NCBI GenBank assembly: GCA_963921795.1 | Contig: OY997659.1 | Location: forward strand, 27,375,903-27,439,902 | Length of the DNA stretch: 64,000 bases | Direction of reading: 5' to 3' | Source: Nannobrachium achirus | Taxonomy: Eukaryota > Chordata > Actinopteri > Myctophiformes > Myctophidae | Part shown: positions 11,618-24,178 of the stretch, piece after piece | Numbering within the stretch: position 1 is the stretch's first letter | How the letters are laid out: each line of letters opens with the position of its first letter | Made by a program: the position numbers and the translations under genes | Notes under the pieces: generated by a model | Told to the model about the DNA's origin: nothing | Seen by the model: the letters and a program-made list of their open reading frames with translations, nothing else | The model's database searches: none

Positions 11618-14600
11618 ACTACAAATAAATGTTTTAGGCCTGGGTGTCAATTCAACAGAATGGCTCACTGTTTAAACGAGGAACCACTGCTATTGAGGAA
11701 AGAGAACCCTGCTCTTAAGTTGTCAGCCTTTGAGAAAATCGATCAATCTGCCTGACATAAGCTGGCCAACACCATCATTTTCTTAGTAGACCATAACCAT
11801 GTCCTGAACGGTGAAAACCAATTGTTACCATCAAACCTAGATTCAGGGTTTCACAATGTCTCTCAACCCAGGCAACTCACCCACAGTAGTCTTCCAATGC
11901 TACAGAGTTTGTAATTATGGCCCTTAAATTAACACGTGATCCGTTTGTAATTTCCTTTCACAAAAATATATATTATTTCAAAAAATATATATTTTTGCAA
12001 TAAGCAATAAGGTAGATATTATTCAACCAATTAGGTTTTTGTACTGGTAGTGTGCGCAAGACATTTCCGAGGTTAGCCCTGAACACACGGACAGACAGAC
12101 AGGCAGACAGACAGACAGAACCTCTTCTAGATGGCTCACTAGCTATATCGTAAAAATATGGATAATAATTAAATAAGCTCTAAGAATTCTGGACTGCTTA
12201 ACCTGTTAGAAAGTCTTTCAAAGGAACCTAGCAAGTTCACACTTTTGGCATGACGTGCAAGTTGTTGCAAAATTCTAAAACCAGACTTCACACCCACATC
12301 TCAGAAGAAACACTGAGGAAACAAATACATTTCCTTCTGCTATTGTGCGTTATTTAAATCAATGGATTACATACTTATTTGCAAATGCTGACGACTTCTA
12401 TTTTTGTTCTTTTTGGTCAGCAGTACAGATCATACTCTGAACACTTTTGAGTTGACCACGGCAGTTTTAGCAAGTGTCTTGCTAAACCAGACTTTAAGAA
12501 CCAGAAGTTAAGACTTTTCAGTTGAGCATGCTGGTTTTGATTGAATATTTTATTACTCACAATGAATAACATCAGTAGTCACATTTGAGATGCAGCACGG
12601 CACAGGTTAGACATCCTGCTCAACAGGAACATCCCGAATAAGTTGCATAAAAAAAACACTATATTCAGCGCAGGGCAAAGTTAATTTACTGAACTGCGGA
12701 GGATGGTTTCCAATTTTGAACGGTGCTAACCACTATACCTCTGGCTTTGTGTGTAGGTCCCAATGTATGTACGGTATGAGTGTTTGTATGAGCACGAACT
12801 CCATGTATGGAGATAACTGACGCCACGGACAGAACGGCTTATACAAGGAGAGTTATGCATGTGATGTCTTTCGTGTTTGATACCATGCGGCGCTCACTTC
12901 GCACTGGTGTGATTTTTATACAAGATGAAAGCAATGGGCAGACGCTCATTCACTGGTTGGCTCCCATGTGCGCATGTGCCTGACTTTAAGTGTTTATCGT
13001 TTTCTTTCTAGTTTCTTCTGTGATGTAAATGGAGCGAATATAAATGGAGCTGCTGTGATGCAAGAACAATTTCAGACTTGATCTGACAATTGTCGTCAGT
13101 TTCAATCTGCTTTTGGCAAAGTCCTGCCTGGTGGTACTGCTCAGACGCAGTCAGATCTGTCACACAGAAAACACAGCCAGGAGGAGGGTTTTGATGTTCA
13201 CTGAACGCACATGATTCTTCTTTCTCATTAAGGATCTGCTTTAAGTGGTCTCGTTTACATATATTTCAGATTCTTATTGGATTCTATCCACCAAATTAAC
13301 TTGCTACATAAGTGTATTTTTGGATGAATATTTAAGATTTTCAAAATCCACAATGTGACATCATTGTGCATAACACAGGAATGAATTGAGTCATTGCATT
13401 CTTTATGGTTCGAGACGTCATCATTACCACTATATAAGCAGAGCATTTTCCTCACACTGCAATGATTAATCTCCCCATATAATGATGTCATAACAAGCGG
13501 GGCTTGATGCCATGTCGAGCAGATGAAGCCCATATCCCAGCCTGCCACCTCCCACACGCCCAGCAGCCAGCCTCCACCCCAGGCCTGTACAATACTACTA
13601 TATGGGCCGGTCAATTGCATAACAAGGGCTTGATGCAATCACACTGAGCCTTCCCTGCGTGATCCAGAGGAAAACAGGGTGTAACCTGGAATGTAATAAA
13701 AACATGCCGAGGGAGGGTCTCCTCGTCATCGCACATGTGTACTGTAATAGCACAAGCTCCCAGGACCCACCACCCAGTTGGCCCGTGATTCCCACAGTGA
13801 GATTCTACCCTCGAGATAAAAGCGATCATAATTGAGAATAACAGGGCGCGAAAATGAAGCCAGGAGCCTGTCGTCTCAATGCAGCACAATCATCAGATTC
13901 AGGATGAGTCACTTTATTCCCCGAAAAGCAAGTAATCTACACACAGGAAGTTGTCATGGTAGCATTGGTGCAGGAACAACTGGAAACATGTGGGACATAT
14001 GGAAGATGTAACAGTGACATACTACACTGAGTACATACTGACACACACAAATATTGTCAGGAGGCCTGTTAGTAGCTTACTCTCCTTAGCTTAAAGGACT
14101 ATACCATCGTCAATATATACGTTATTGTCTATTCTTGACTTTGTCCATAGGCTTATATTGTACAAACATACTGCCACTAATTTAGATTTCATAGATGTTT
14201 ACAAATGAATGAAAACGTTAAAATCCTATTATCACAAGCCTATTTTCTCCTTGATCGTGATCCTTGCATATTATAGTTATACAGTATATCTCGATTAAAC
14301 TTCTCTCCAAAAAGTGTACATTTATTTGCTGAAAAACTGTATTTCTGTGGACACATCCAACTGCTCAATAAAAATGGTTTTGCTCATTAAAGAAAACAAG
14401 TGGTAGGGTTTTTTTCGGGTTATTTGCCTCGCACACTTGTAATGCTACTGACTGTTTTGCGTGCAACACTATTGAAAACAAGAGTGGGTTTGTGGGTTTG
14501 CCTACTGTAGAAGCCGTGAAAGAGCTGACAGGCCATTCTTGACGTCAATCAATCAAGTAAACTTAATTCAAGTGGTAGATGCCAATTTATTTTATATTTT

Positions 14601-14746
14601 AATTAAAACATGAAATAAATAAAGCCTTTGTGGTCTATTGGTAGATCTTAATCTACCTTTTGGGCACCCCTGTGCTACAGTGATCTGACACATGCTTAAA
14701 TTAAATAATTCTACTCTATGGAAAAACTACTCTATGGAAAAAACTA

Positions 14747-14780
14747 CCATTATCCCCTGAACAAGTGCAGGGGATAATGG
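14747..14780. other. Perfect 13-bp stem hairpin
   Basis: CCATTATCCCCTG and its exact reverse complement CAGGGGATAATGG are separated by an 8-base loop. It is preceded by a direct duplication of CTACTCTATGGAAAAA. Function unknown. Confidence 0.85.
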
Positions 14781-15549
14781 TCCTGTGTCTCAATCAGCAA
14801 GGGAATGAGGAAAAAACTAAACAATTCTCGAGGTTCCTGTGTGGAACCCTCCCTCGAGCAATATAGGATGACTGAGATTCCTGACAAAGTAGGAAACAAT
14901 TATAGTAGGAACAACAATACTTAAGCTGAGCAAAGTAGGCCTTTTAGTTGCACTTAAGGCAAGAACACTAAAACTGGAGGGGTGAGTAATCTCATAACTT
15001 TCTCCTGAAGAAATCATGTTTTTTCATGCAAATATATGTGATTTTTAAGTAAATCAAGTATAAACCTAAAATCTCAGTTTTTGAAGGCTCTGCTTTTAGC
15101 ATCCAAGAAAGAGCTAATAATCAATAAATCAGACTTACACCAATAGTGTGTGCCTTGACTCTTGAACAGTCAGTGGCAAATACAGAAACACCTCATTTCT
15201 GTATGCAAAAATGCAATAATATCAATCAATATTTATAATTGCAAACACTTACTGTAAATCAGACTATTCTGTAATTTCTGAGTCATTGAGATCACTTAGA
15301 CAGTAAGGAGAGCCGATATATATTTGGCAAGGTTAACTGGATTTATTATTAAAGGAGAGAACAATGTGTCTTGATTTTCAGTGATGCTCGGCAGGCCTGG
15401 TTTTACTGAATGCACTCCTAAACACATTGAAACTTATAAAACGCACAAGTGAGTAGTGGCTCATTAGGCAAGCTTCATTTCTAGAGAAAACCATCAAGGT
15501 CTCTGTTAACACAACTACTGCCTCTTAATCTGAAGGTTTGCTTGGTGCC

Positions 15550-15960
15550 TCAGTGCCACGCCGTTTCCTCCATAGGCCGCCGCTATTATTTTGAAGGGCC
15601 GGAAGGGGGTTGTTTTTGTTTTTTTGGATTATCACTTGACGGCAACGATTTCGTCATCTAGTCACATGACAGTGTGAGCCCAGAAGAGAACATGGCTGCG
15701 CCCAGCTTTTGTGTATAGTATGGAGAGTGGAGACCATCCTTTGTATAAGAATGTCCCTTTTGGAGAAAATGAAGTCTCTTTATGGGCCTCTCAATGGATT
15801 TACTATGGAGGTGGAGGACGTTAACTTCGCGTGCACGCCCGACGTGCGTTGTAAACAAATCGCGGACATTACCGATGCGGGCGGGACCGGAGCGACGTAC
15901 AGTAAGTAATAATATCTTTACTGTATATACAGTAAGATTGACAGTTCTCGCCGTCAACGG
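15550..15960 (+). other. CpG-bearing patch with short open frame, unclassified
   Basis: This is locally richer in CpG than its neighbours, with an open plus-strand frame from about 15709 to 15909 (MSLLEKMKSLYGPLNG in part). A GTAAGT follows the frame at about 15902. I do not recognise the protein and see no partner exon. It could be a transposon remnant or a stray exon-like sequence; the evidence does not decide. Confidence 0.3.
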
Positions 15961-16535
15961 CGCCATGGTATTAACCCTTTCACTGACGGTGAGCGTCGTC
16001 AAGGGCAGCAGAACAGTTAAGAGGCATTACTCCTCAAAACATCAGCTGATAAAATGGTCCAGGCTTTCATCCTGGACCAAGCTGACATCACTGCACACTT
16101 CTTCACTCCTGGCAACAACATTCCATTGATAAGACTGGAGCACACATTAGCTTTTACATTGCTCTTGGCCTCAAACATTTCTTGGAAATATAGGAAGGAA
16201 GCTGTGCCCCCCTGTGTAAACATACTAAATGTGAAGATCATTAAAATGTATAATGGCTTCTCAGGCATTGTGTGAAAATGGGCAACAAGTAGATAGCCAG
16301 GATGAGGGGTATTCAGCTCCTCGATTGCGCTGACGTTTGTTACTGAAAGGCATGTACACCCCCCACCTCCCCACCCTGCCGCCAGAGGAGCGTGAGATAT
16401 GTTTCCATGAGGAAGGAAAAGGGTGCGCTGGTGTAATCAGAGTGAGTGGAATAACAGAACCTTAAAACAGACCAAAACAGACCACCTAATGACTAACCGT
16501 AGGAACATCAACCTCCCACCGCCTGCCCTGCATGG

Positions 16536-16536
<1 letters not shown>

Positions 16537-16622
<86 letters not shown>
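16537..16622. repeat. (TG)43 microsatellite
   Basis: A pure TG run followed by degenerate TGTATG and TATATA sequence. Confidence 0.97.
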
Positions 16623-16624
<2 letters not shown>

Positions 16625-18002
16625 CGTGTGTGTATGTACTGTATATATATACATGCTTTATGTGTGTGGCCTCTAACCCCATCAACCCTGCTTGAAATTC
16701 CCACAGACGATATAATGACTCTGTATGAATCCGGTAATAAAAAGGTCACCAGTATATGGTTCATATCTGTCTATATAAAGACATACAGTATTAAGTTAAA
16801 AGTGCCAAAACATATATTTTTGAATCATTCAAAAAATCTTTATTCTGTCCAATAGAGACATTTGTTGGCCAACCGCTACCGCGTGATTTGAGATATTGTT
16901 GTTGGCCGACATCTTTTTTCATCTTATCTTTTACAGTCAGTCGCGTATTGATTTTCCAAGACTAAATGCTGAGTGAGGATTCATTTGACCCTTGCTATGA
17001 TGATACCCATCTCTGAGCCAAGAGCGTCAGCCCTGCCCTTGACCCACTTCCCCTGCTCTCAAACAGTCGCTGTCATCCCTGTCATCACAGTCAGTCAATC
17101 CGATGACTGTCAAAAGCCTGCTAGAAGAGATGCATCACAGCCACACCACACTAAACAAACAAGACAGGGCAAGGCAAGCTGGTAGAAGCACTGCCAACCC
17201 TGCCAGCTTGCAAATGAAGAGCGCTGATTGATTTCTAGCAGACACAGATCTCACTGTGGCACACCCCCCTCACATACGCACACACAGTGGCTTTACTACC
17301 ATGCAGCACTTAGCTAGACATAAGACCTACTGTAACCCTCCCACTGCCCTATATTTGATACTCTCACATCACATGCATTCCTGCTTGCTCACTTTACCAA
17401 GCTCAAACAGATTTGCTTCCAAATCACACAAATTCATCATAATGATGGACAAAACTAACACTATTCATCGTGCATCTTTTGGGGGCATGAGCAAATAAAA
17501 GAATAATTAATATGTAATCTAGAAAGTAACACAATGGGTGTGTATCCTTCATAGAGTAAAGTGCTGTTCGGTCGGTGTGGACTGCCGGCAAGAATCCTGC
17601 AAATACATATTATTAACATGACTGCAGTATGAATCATTGATCAATATCATCATGTCCTTCCTGCATGGTGCTTTCATGTCCCATTTATATTTAAATGGGT
17701 AAGGAAGGACCATAGCGACAATGGGTTATAGTAGTGACTGCTTGTCTCTGTTGACTCATCCACTTGGAGAAAGCCCATTCAATAGAAAATAAACAATTGC
17801 AATTGCTCAGTGCATTGCTGTGCACACAGGTAACACAGTATAACAAATACTGTATATTGCGTTTGCACAAACACCCAACTTCGCACACAGTCACACTTAA
17901 CAAAACTATCATCTATATGTGCACTGCACACACAGCATACAGTACACACACACACACACTCACGTGTGAACAAGCCGCACACGACAAAACACACTCGCAC
18001 AC

Positions 18003-18173
18003 CTTCAGAACTCTCGGCGTCGGCCACACACGGGACTCCCTCCGGCTCAGTGCTCGCTCGGCCTCAGATGGCCCGATGGGCTCAGCTGCACCCTTGCAGA
18101 CGTAGCCGCTGCAGTTCCTCTCCAGGACAGTGCGCAGCCCCTCAAACACCACCGTACTGGTGGTACAACCCAT
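18003..18173 (-). CDS. dock9: dock9 alternative first coding exon (MGCTTS form)
   Basis: ATG at 18173-18171 has a good initiation context (G at -3, G at +4). It opens 57 codons ending at AAG followed by donor GTGTGC (17997-18002), phase 0. The protein starts MGCTTSTVVFEGLRTV, then LERNCSGYVCKGAAEP, and ends WPTPRVLK. Joined to exon 2 it continues [14 protein letters not shown]. Gly2 and Cys3 fit an N-myristoylation plus palmitoylation signal once Met1 is removed, so this form could be membrane-anchored (inference). I recall a mammalian DOCK9 isoform beginning MGCTTS, which supports the assignment, but I cannot check it here. The donor is weaker than those of the other first exons. The exon and its upstream flank are GC-richer than the surrounding intron. 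Confidence 0.78.
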
Positions 18174-18560
18174 CACTCCCCGGTCCGGACAGGCTTCAGT
18201 CAGGAGAGCCTGCCACTAGTGACCCAGTTTCCTTGATCTGCTCCTCCAGCCTGGTCCATCATGATCTAACCTAAGACCCACACCAACCTCCAGCCTCAGA
18301 CACTCAGGCAAGGCACCCGATATGTGGGTAAAGGGAGCCAGAGATGCGCCTGACCTAGGCGGGGTGCTGGAGGAATGTGCTGATCCAGCCAGCTCACCGA
18401 CGTGACAAGCCTTACTGTACAGTATAAAGCCCAGATCTGCCCTGGTCGATGGTCGCAGGAGTGCCTCAGTCAGCAGGCAAGATAGAGCGAGCGAGTGAGT
18501 GAGTTAGAGAGAGCAGAGAGAGAGAGCGAGAGATGAGGAGGTGGGGGATGAAGGATGCTG
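18174..18560 (-). promoter_or_regulatory. Putative 5' UTR/promoter flank of the MGCTTS exon
   Basis: This GC-richer, repeat-free block lies directly upstream of the MGCTTS start codon. It passes into a GAGAGA/GAGCGA tract (about 18482-18536 on plus). No TATA box at a sensible distance was seen on the minus strand. The assignment is by position only. Confidence 0.4.
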
Positions 18561-19063
18561 TGAGTTCTCTGTGCTGCAGCTTCAGCCAATGCTGAGCTTC
18601 GACGTGAAACTAGCTGCAGATGCAGCAAGCATCTGTCTCACACCGTTTTCTCTCTCTATCATTCAGGACTCTTATTTATTATACACACCATTGTTCTCTT
18701 TCCATTTTCACATTGTCTTGACTGAAAAAACATTGCAATAGCCTATGTTAATTTAACTCCAGAGTATAGAAAATTACTTAATAACTATTTTTAGAAATAA
18801 GCAGGTGTCCTCACCTGACCATTTCGGCTCTACAGAAAGCAATGTGTAATAAAGCAAACTTGATGTGATTGAAATAATCTGAATAAATATGAAATAAATG
18901 GGGTGTAATAATGCCATCCTTATATCCAGAGGGAGAGACCTTTTCCACAGTCAGGCGAACAACAGTATGGCTGACTGCTTATTTAGTTCAACTGAGAAGC
19001 CAGCAAGTGAATGAATCACAGAGCAACACAGGTTCCAACAAGCAGCAGCCTGTTATATATTAA

Positions 19064-19377
19064 AGGAGTAGTTCACCCCCAAAATGACTTTTTTTCTATT
19101 GATTACTCAGGCCATGGAGAGTAGAGTTCAATAATATTTTTTGGTTTTTGTCACATTCCCAAGACAAAAATGTGATAACAATACATTTACCCCCATTGAT
19201 TCCGGATGGTGACCCGTTTCGAAACGGGTCACCATCCGGAATCAATGGGGGTAAATTTACTCGAATCAAAATTTTGTCTTAGGAATGTGACAAAAACCAA
19301 AAAATATTATTGAACTCTACTCTCCATGGCCTGAGTAATCAATAGAAAAAAAGTCATTTTGGGGGTGAACTACTCCT
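19064..19377. mobile_element. Angel-like TTAA-flanked hairpin MITE, copy 2
   Basis: TTAA lies at 19060-19063 and 19378-19381. A near-perfect palindrome spans the element; the centre reads GACCCGTTTCGAAACGGGTC and is mirrored outward through GATTCCGG/CCGGAATC. It is nearly identical to 4570-4884 but inverted relative to it, implying recent activity of the family. Confidence 0.87.
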
Positions 19378-19538
19378 TTAAGTTTAAAACAGAAATATCA
19401 GGTATAATTAAAAACATCTCATTCTAGTATAATGCTACAGGTAGATGACAAATGCTGTACATTTAGCTTTGCATTTTAAGGCCTAACCTATAGTTAGGCC
19501 CAAATCAGAAATTAGCCTACAAAAACAAATATGTTGAT

Positions 19539-20011
19539 TAGGGATGGACATCGGTATCGGCCAATATCAAAAATCGGCAGGTATCATATAAAACCGTCCG
19601 AATCGGTGACCGGCAGGTCACTGACATAAATACCGGTTTTATGCCAATTGTGTCTATGGCACTGCACAGCATGATGCTCTGGTCCTGTGACTAAAGTAAA
19701 CATTAGCAAGTAGCAGCCAGTCTACTTAGTGGCAGCCTACAGAATACAGATGGTGCTGGTTACCTTTGCAATGTAAGGATATATTCCATAATCCTGTGTC
19801 AATGTCGTCTCCAAAAAGGAGAAAAAAAGCATGTGTCACCTGCTTTCCTCCTGCCTAGTCCAGACGGTCATATTAGACTGGATATTTTCTGTGATTTTTC
19901 TAGTTCTTAGCTAAAGAAATCGGTATTGGAAAAATCGGTTTTGGCAGGTCAGACCTTCATAAAACAGGTGGATCGGTATCGGCCAAGAATTTTGCAATCG
20001 GTCCATCTCTA
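19539..20011. mobile_element. Non-autonomous hAT (TAGGGATGG type) with perfect 8-bp TSD
   Basis: It starts TAGGGATGGACATCGGTATC and ends GCAATCGGTCCATCTCTA. The 8-bp ATGTTGAT flanks it at 19531-19538 and 20012-20019. The flanking repeat occurs uninterrupted at 39427-39560, where a single ATGTTGCT stands at the insertion point. That empty site fixes the boundaries. Confidence 0.93.
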
Positions 20012-20244
20012 ATGTTGATACATACTGTACATGTACTGTAAGCCCCTCCCATACACTAAAATGTGTACCCGGCCTGAATGGGTTAAGGAACCTAGGCCTA
20101 TGCTATGTGAAATATCCAAATATAGTGAGCCCGAAAAAGACATCTCTGTTAAAAGAATCCTTCCAATTGGTCTCATTACATTTCAAGCTTCACACTTTGA
20201 CTGATTGAATACTTTATTATAAAGATAGTTATACTAGGCCCAGA

Positions 20245-20370
20245 TCACTGTTGTAGTGGTCCGGGCACCTAGGCTGCAATGCAGCCTGACAGCATGTTGC
20301 GGGTTCGAATCCCGATCCCGATGACCTTTGTCACTCACCCGTCTCTCTCTCCCCATTTCAAGTCCATGGG
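20245..20370 (+). mobile_element. tRNA-derived SINE, truncated
   Basis: An A-box-like block (TAGTGGTCCGGGC) is followed by B box GGGTTCGAATCCC at 20301-20313, then the body GACCTTTGTCACTCACCC and a CTCTCTCTCCCC tract. It is related to 22672-22836. The 3' tail is lost. Confidence 0.75.
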
Positions 20371-20390
20371 CCATACGAGATGTCGGTATC

Positions 20391-20775
20391 CGAAAAGTGG
20401 CAAAGGTTACCATGCATTTTTGAAAAGCTCTATATCTGTAGATTATATTTTGGTATGATAGCCCTTTCTGAGACACAGCTAAATTGGTGTTATCAGCCGC
20501 TAGAGTTGGTGTCCCATTAACTTTACTATACAGGGAAAAAAAGGAAAAAATTAATGTGCTTTAAGTAGCATTATGAGGGTTCAAACTAGGGTTTTTTCAT
20601 GATTCTGAATCCATTGCAAGCATCTGTTTTGCATGAAAAACATTCCTTGGGCTAAAAACGGCCCCACAAGACTATGGTTTAGTGATGAAAAGTGATGAGT
20701 CAACACTTTTCACACTTTTGTGGGGGCCGTTTTAGCCCAAGGAATGTTTATACTACAGAGGTGTTACACTGAGGT
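20391..20775. repeat. Partial foldback element with central hairpin
   Basis: Arms near 20638-20670 and 20718-20749 pair (ATTCCTTGGGCTAAAAACGG with CCGTTTTAGCCCAAGGAAT). The left part (TATACAGG, AATGTGCTTTAAGTAGCAT, GATTCTGAATCCATTGCAAG) matches the foldback element at 54280-55435. Its unbroken GCTTTAAGTAGC preserves the empty site of the insertion in that element. Confidence 0.75.
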
Positions 20776-22671
20776 CTTGTAGGAAAAAGCAGACAGTCTC
20801 ATGCACATGACTCCTTATACAACACATGGCCAAATACAATAGACTGTTGTTAATCGCAGACAGTTTTGACAACAGTGTTTGTGTTGCACATTGGTCATCG
20901 TAATATTGGCTTGTAGTGAACATTTTTGTCAAACTTCAGTTTGTGCCATGGACACGAGTAGACAAACACATAAAGAGCTAGCCCTAAATGACCATTACAG
21001 GTCTGTAACTATTTGTACACTCTCAGAGTTATGGGGGTCCTTGAAAATAAAACAATTAAGAACTGCTGTCCTAGTGGACTCCTAATTTTCCATATATAGT
21101 GTCAAACATATTCTGAGGAAAACCTGGAGACTGAAATAAGAAGTCCAGTATAACCTGGCTTGACAAGTCTCTTAATTAAGGGGGCGTCATTGGGATGAAA
21201 TACACAGCGATATGAGGGAGAAAGAAACTGAAAGGAATGGTTAAATGAATACAACAGAACTGGGTTCTATAATACGTCCCTGTGGCAGCATACCTCCGGT
21301 ATGACGCAGTGTAACCTGCTGGGACTGGCCATGTCTCACGTCCTCATTATGAGGAAAGGGGAGGACAGGCGGAGAAACAGGACATTGTCCATCTCTGTTT
21401 ATTTCTGCTCGTCTCTGTGCTTCCTGTAGCTGTGGCGGGTGACACACTCGAAGACACGTGCAGACGCGCACACACACACACACACACATAATGTGTGCAC
21501 ACACACTTACACGCACATCCGACTATATAAGTCACTGTGCTGCTGACTGACGCATGATGTTGCCCCCAGAAGCATTGATACGGACTATAAAATGAACAGA
21601 TGTTACGCATATACGATTCCATAACATATTGATGTCTATTTGATGGACAGTACATTGATGTCCAAAGGCCATAGTTTGTCGACTGGGAATTGGCATATTG
21701 GGCTCACGTTTCATCATCATGTTTAGTCACACTAAAGACACAGAGGAGGCATTGATTGACATAACCCCGTTTGCAGAATGGTAAGTGCATTCACAGGTCA
21801 CGCACGCTGGTCATTTTAAACTCCTATTCGCTTGCATGCATGCCTGTATGCATGCCTGTATGCTGCTACTGTGTTAATATTTCAGTGCTTCACTGCTTGA
21901 CACACTGAACTACATTTTGTTTGGGGCGAGGAGGAGATTAGCTGCAGAAGCAAGCAGCCGAGCCCATGGACAAGGGGATTCACTGGTAGAGAAAGAAAGA
22001 GAGAGACCAGAGGCAGAGAGAAGACTTTGATTACACCCATTGATCTGTTGGGAGTGGGGGCTTTTAGGCTTAACATATAGAATAACGAGAAGTAATCTGC
22101 TCAAAACTGTCAGATACCCCACATAGAAGTGAATCAAGATTCTTCCTTGGCGTTTTTGTGTCTAACAGCCCATGGACGTGCCATTTGATTTTACCCTATA
22201 CATTCTCAAATGTATATATTTTATTTAACAAGCTAAGCTTGTGTGTTTTCCCTAGCTTTCTCTGCAGTGGCCAACAGAAGACTTCCTAAAGCTACACCAT
22301 CCATTGAGGCAATGCAAAGAACACAAACCTCTTTGTCCTCTCAGGCGATGTTTTATCTCTTTTGGGAAAGACAGGCTGTCAGTTATTACTGAGAGAGCAC
22401 CAAGTACCAACATAAATAACAGCAAGGCTAAATGGACAATGATTCATGGCTACAGGCAGACATTGTCTGAAGTGTCCCAGCTGGTGAGGATAAATCTACT
22501 GCCTCAAAGACACTGGATTCTTCACGCGCATGCATGCTGGGGCATGTCAGCAACAATGCAATGACACGCTCTCTGAAAATGCCACGGTGAACGCAATATT
22601 TGACATTTCACAAACGCGGAATCCTCTTTGATGTTACAGGAAGAACCTGCTTATTCTTGGGTACCAGCTGG

Positions 22672-22836
22672 TCTAGCGTAGCGGTCCAGGCGCATACCAC
22701 ATAGAGTCTGATGCCTGACAGCGAGTCGCAGGTTCGAGTCCTGATTCCGACAGCCTTTGCTGCATGTCACTCCCCATCTCTATCCCTGTTTACTGTCTAC
22801 CTAATGTACTATCAATAAAGGCAAAAAGCCCCAAAA
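22672..22836 (+). mobile_element. tRNA-derived SINE with AATAAAGGC tail
   Basis: A box GTAGCGGTCCAGGCGC, B box GGTTCGAGTCC at 22731-22741, body TTTGCTGCATGTCACTCCCC and tail TCAATAAAGGCAAAAAGCCC. This arrangement is typical of a SINE family widespread in euteleosts. It is nearly full length. Confidence 0.85.
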
Positions 22837-23728
22837 ACATATATATAAAAAAGAAGAACCTCTTATTTTTTACTTTGCACTTTTGTTTCAGTGGGGGTCT
22901 CAAATTAAATGACAAGAGCAAGACATTCCCAAAGAAAGAATGGGCCGTAAAAACATAACACATTGTCAAAACACAATTTGACAACAAGAATTAATCACAC
23001 CGCAACTAATAATACATGTTGTGCAATGTACAATGTCGGTGAGAGTGCCGAAAATCTATTAAATATGTAAGGAGAGTGAGCAGACTGGAGAACCTATGCT
23101 GCTGGTTATCAGCATTCTGCAGAGAGGTGGATCCTATCCACCAATCACAGGGCCCGAGATAAGAGCACCCTCTGAGAGGGCTCCCCCAGGAGGAGATGCT
23201 CTGACTGGCTGCAAACTCAAACCATTAGACCCTGGCACAGTGACTTCTGCAGTGCTGTACACTAAAGGCTCATGAGCACCTGACAATCTGCTGGAATGAG
23301 GTACATGCATGTGTCTATGCATGTACTGTGCTGTGCAACAGACATATATATTATAAGTAATGAATTATTCAGGTCAGGATGGAATGAAGACTGCAGAGTA
23401 ATGTGGTACAGCGAGGTGGGCAGTGTCCCAGTCTCCAGCAACACAGTCAGCAAAAACCCTTCTGAAACATAAATGCGAACCAGACACAAATAATCCCCTT
23501 AGAAATAGTGGAGTTGACGATCATACTGTACCTTGTCTCAGTTTAATCCCCAAATTTGTGTCCCTAGTAATGTAACATTAGAGGTATGCAGGTATTCCAT
23601 ACAGTTCCTGGCCACAGGTGAAAACAGCTACTGTACAGTGTCAGGTTACACTGGCCATTAGCAACCTTCACCTCCATGAGAGCTGGAGCTTGAGAATAAG
23701 CCAAAGTGAGAATGATTGGATTCATGTA

Positions 23729-24178
23729 TGGGTGCAACAGTTCATGAAACTAATCAATTTAATCCATTATAAAAAAAAAGAATAAACACATCAACTGCCA
23801 GGTATTAATTAATTAATCCGCCTCTGCACCATGTGGTCAGGATGTAAACAAAGACCACATGGCCACAAAGATGATCTTCTCTTAAAAAAAGAAAAGAAAA
23901 AAAAACGCAATAGGAAAAGAATCCAAGATAAGTGAATGGGGCGGATATTTTTGTGATGACGTCATTTCCGGTTGTATTCGTCTCTTAGCAACCTAACACC
24001 ATCCATACGTTGGTGTAGAGTGGCCTCTAGCTAATCACTGAAAACCCTGAAATGAGTTATAAGTTGTCAAGTTGATTTAGTCAAATTTATAAAAAAGAAC
24101 ACTTCAAGATTATTGGAGTTCTCTGAAAAGCAATCGATAGAATAATTGCTAAGAAAATAATCAATAGTTGCAGCCTTA
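23729..24178. mobile_element. hAT-like element, GGGTGCAAC termini, decayed
   Basis: The left end TGGGTGCAACAGTTCATG and right end ATCAATAGTTGCAGCCTTA are inverted and imperfect, with internal TCAATTTAATC/ATCGAT motifs. No clear target duplication. Confidence 0.5.

Larger units (their letters stand above)
7913..18002. other. dock9 intronic stretch between alternative first exons
   Basis: The right-hand flank of 7912 (7913-8300) should hold the promoter and 5' UTR of the MQGR exon; no clear TATA box was seen. Beyond it are two hAT elements (8609-8900, 9917-10289), a hairpin core copy near 11130-11165, a 26-bp tandem duplication (11566-11617), a short hairpin (14747-14780), a CpG-bearing patch (15550-15960) and a TG tract (16537-16622). 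From 11.7 to 14.7 kb I see nothing recognisable. Confidence 0.55.

Noticed and set aside
13255..13889. Overlapping minus-strand frames of 65-127 codons
   Set aside because: Several overlapping frames with no family resemblance, no CpG or splice context; treated as chance open frames in intron.
20297..20315. tRNA gene suggested by B box GGGTTCGAATCCC
   Set aside because: No cloverleaf can be formed with the upstream sequence and a SINE body follows; it is a tRNA-derived SINE.
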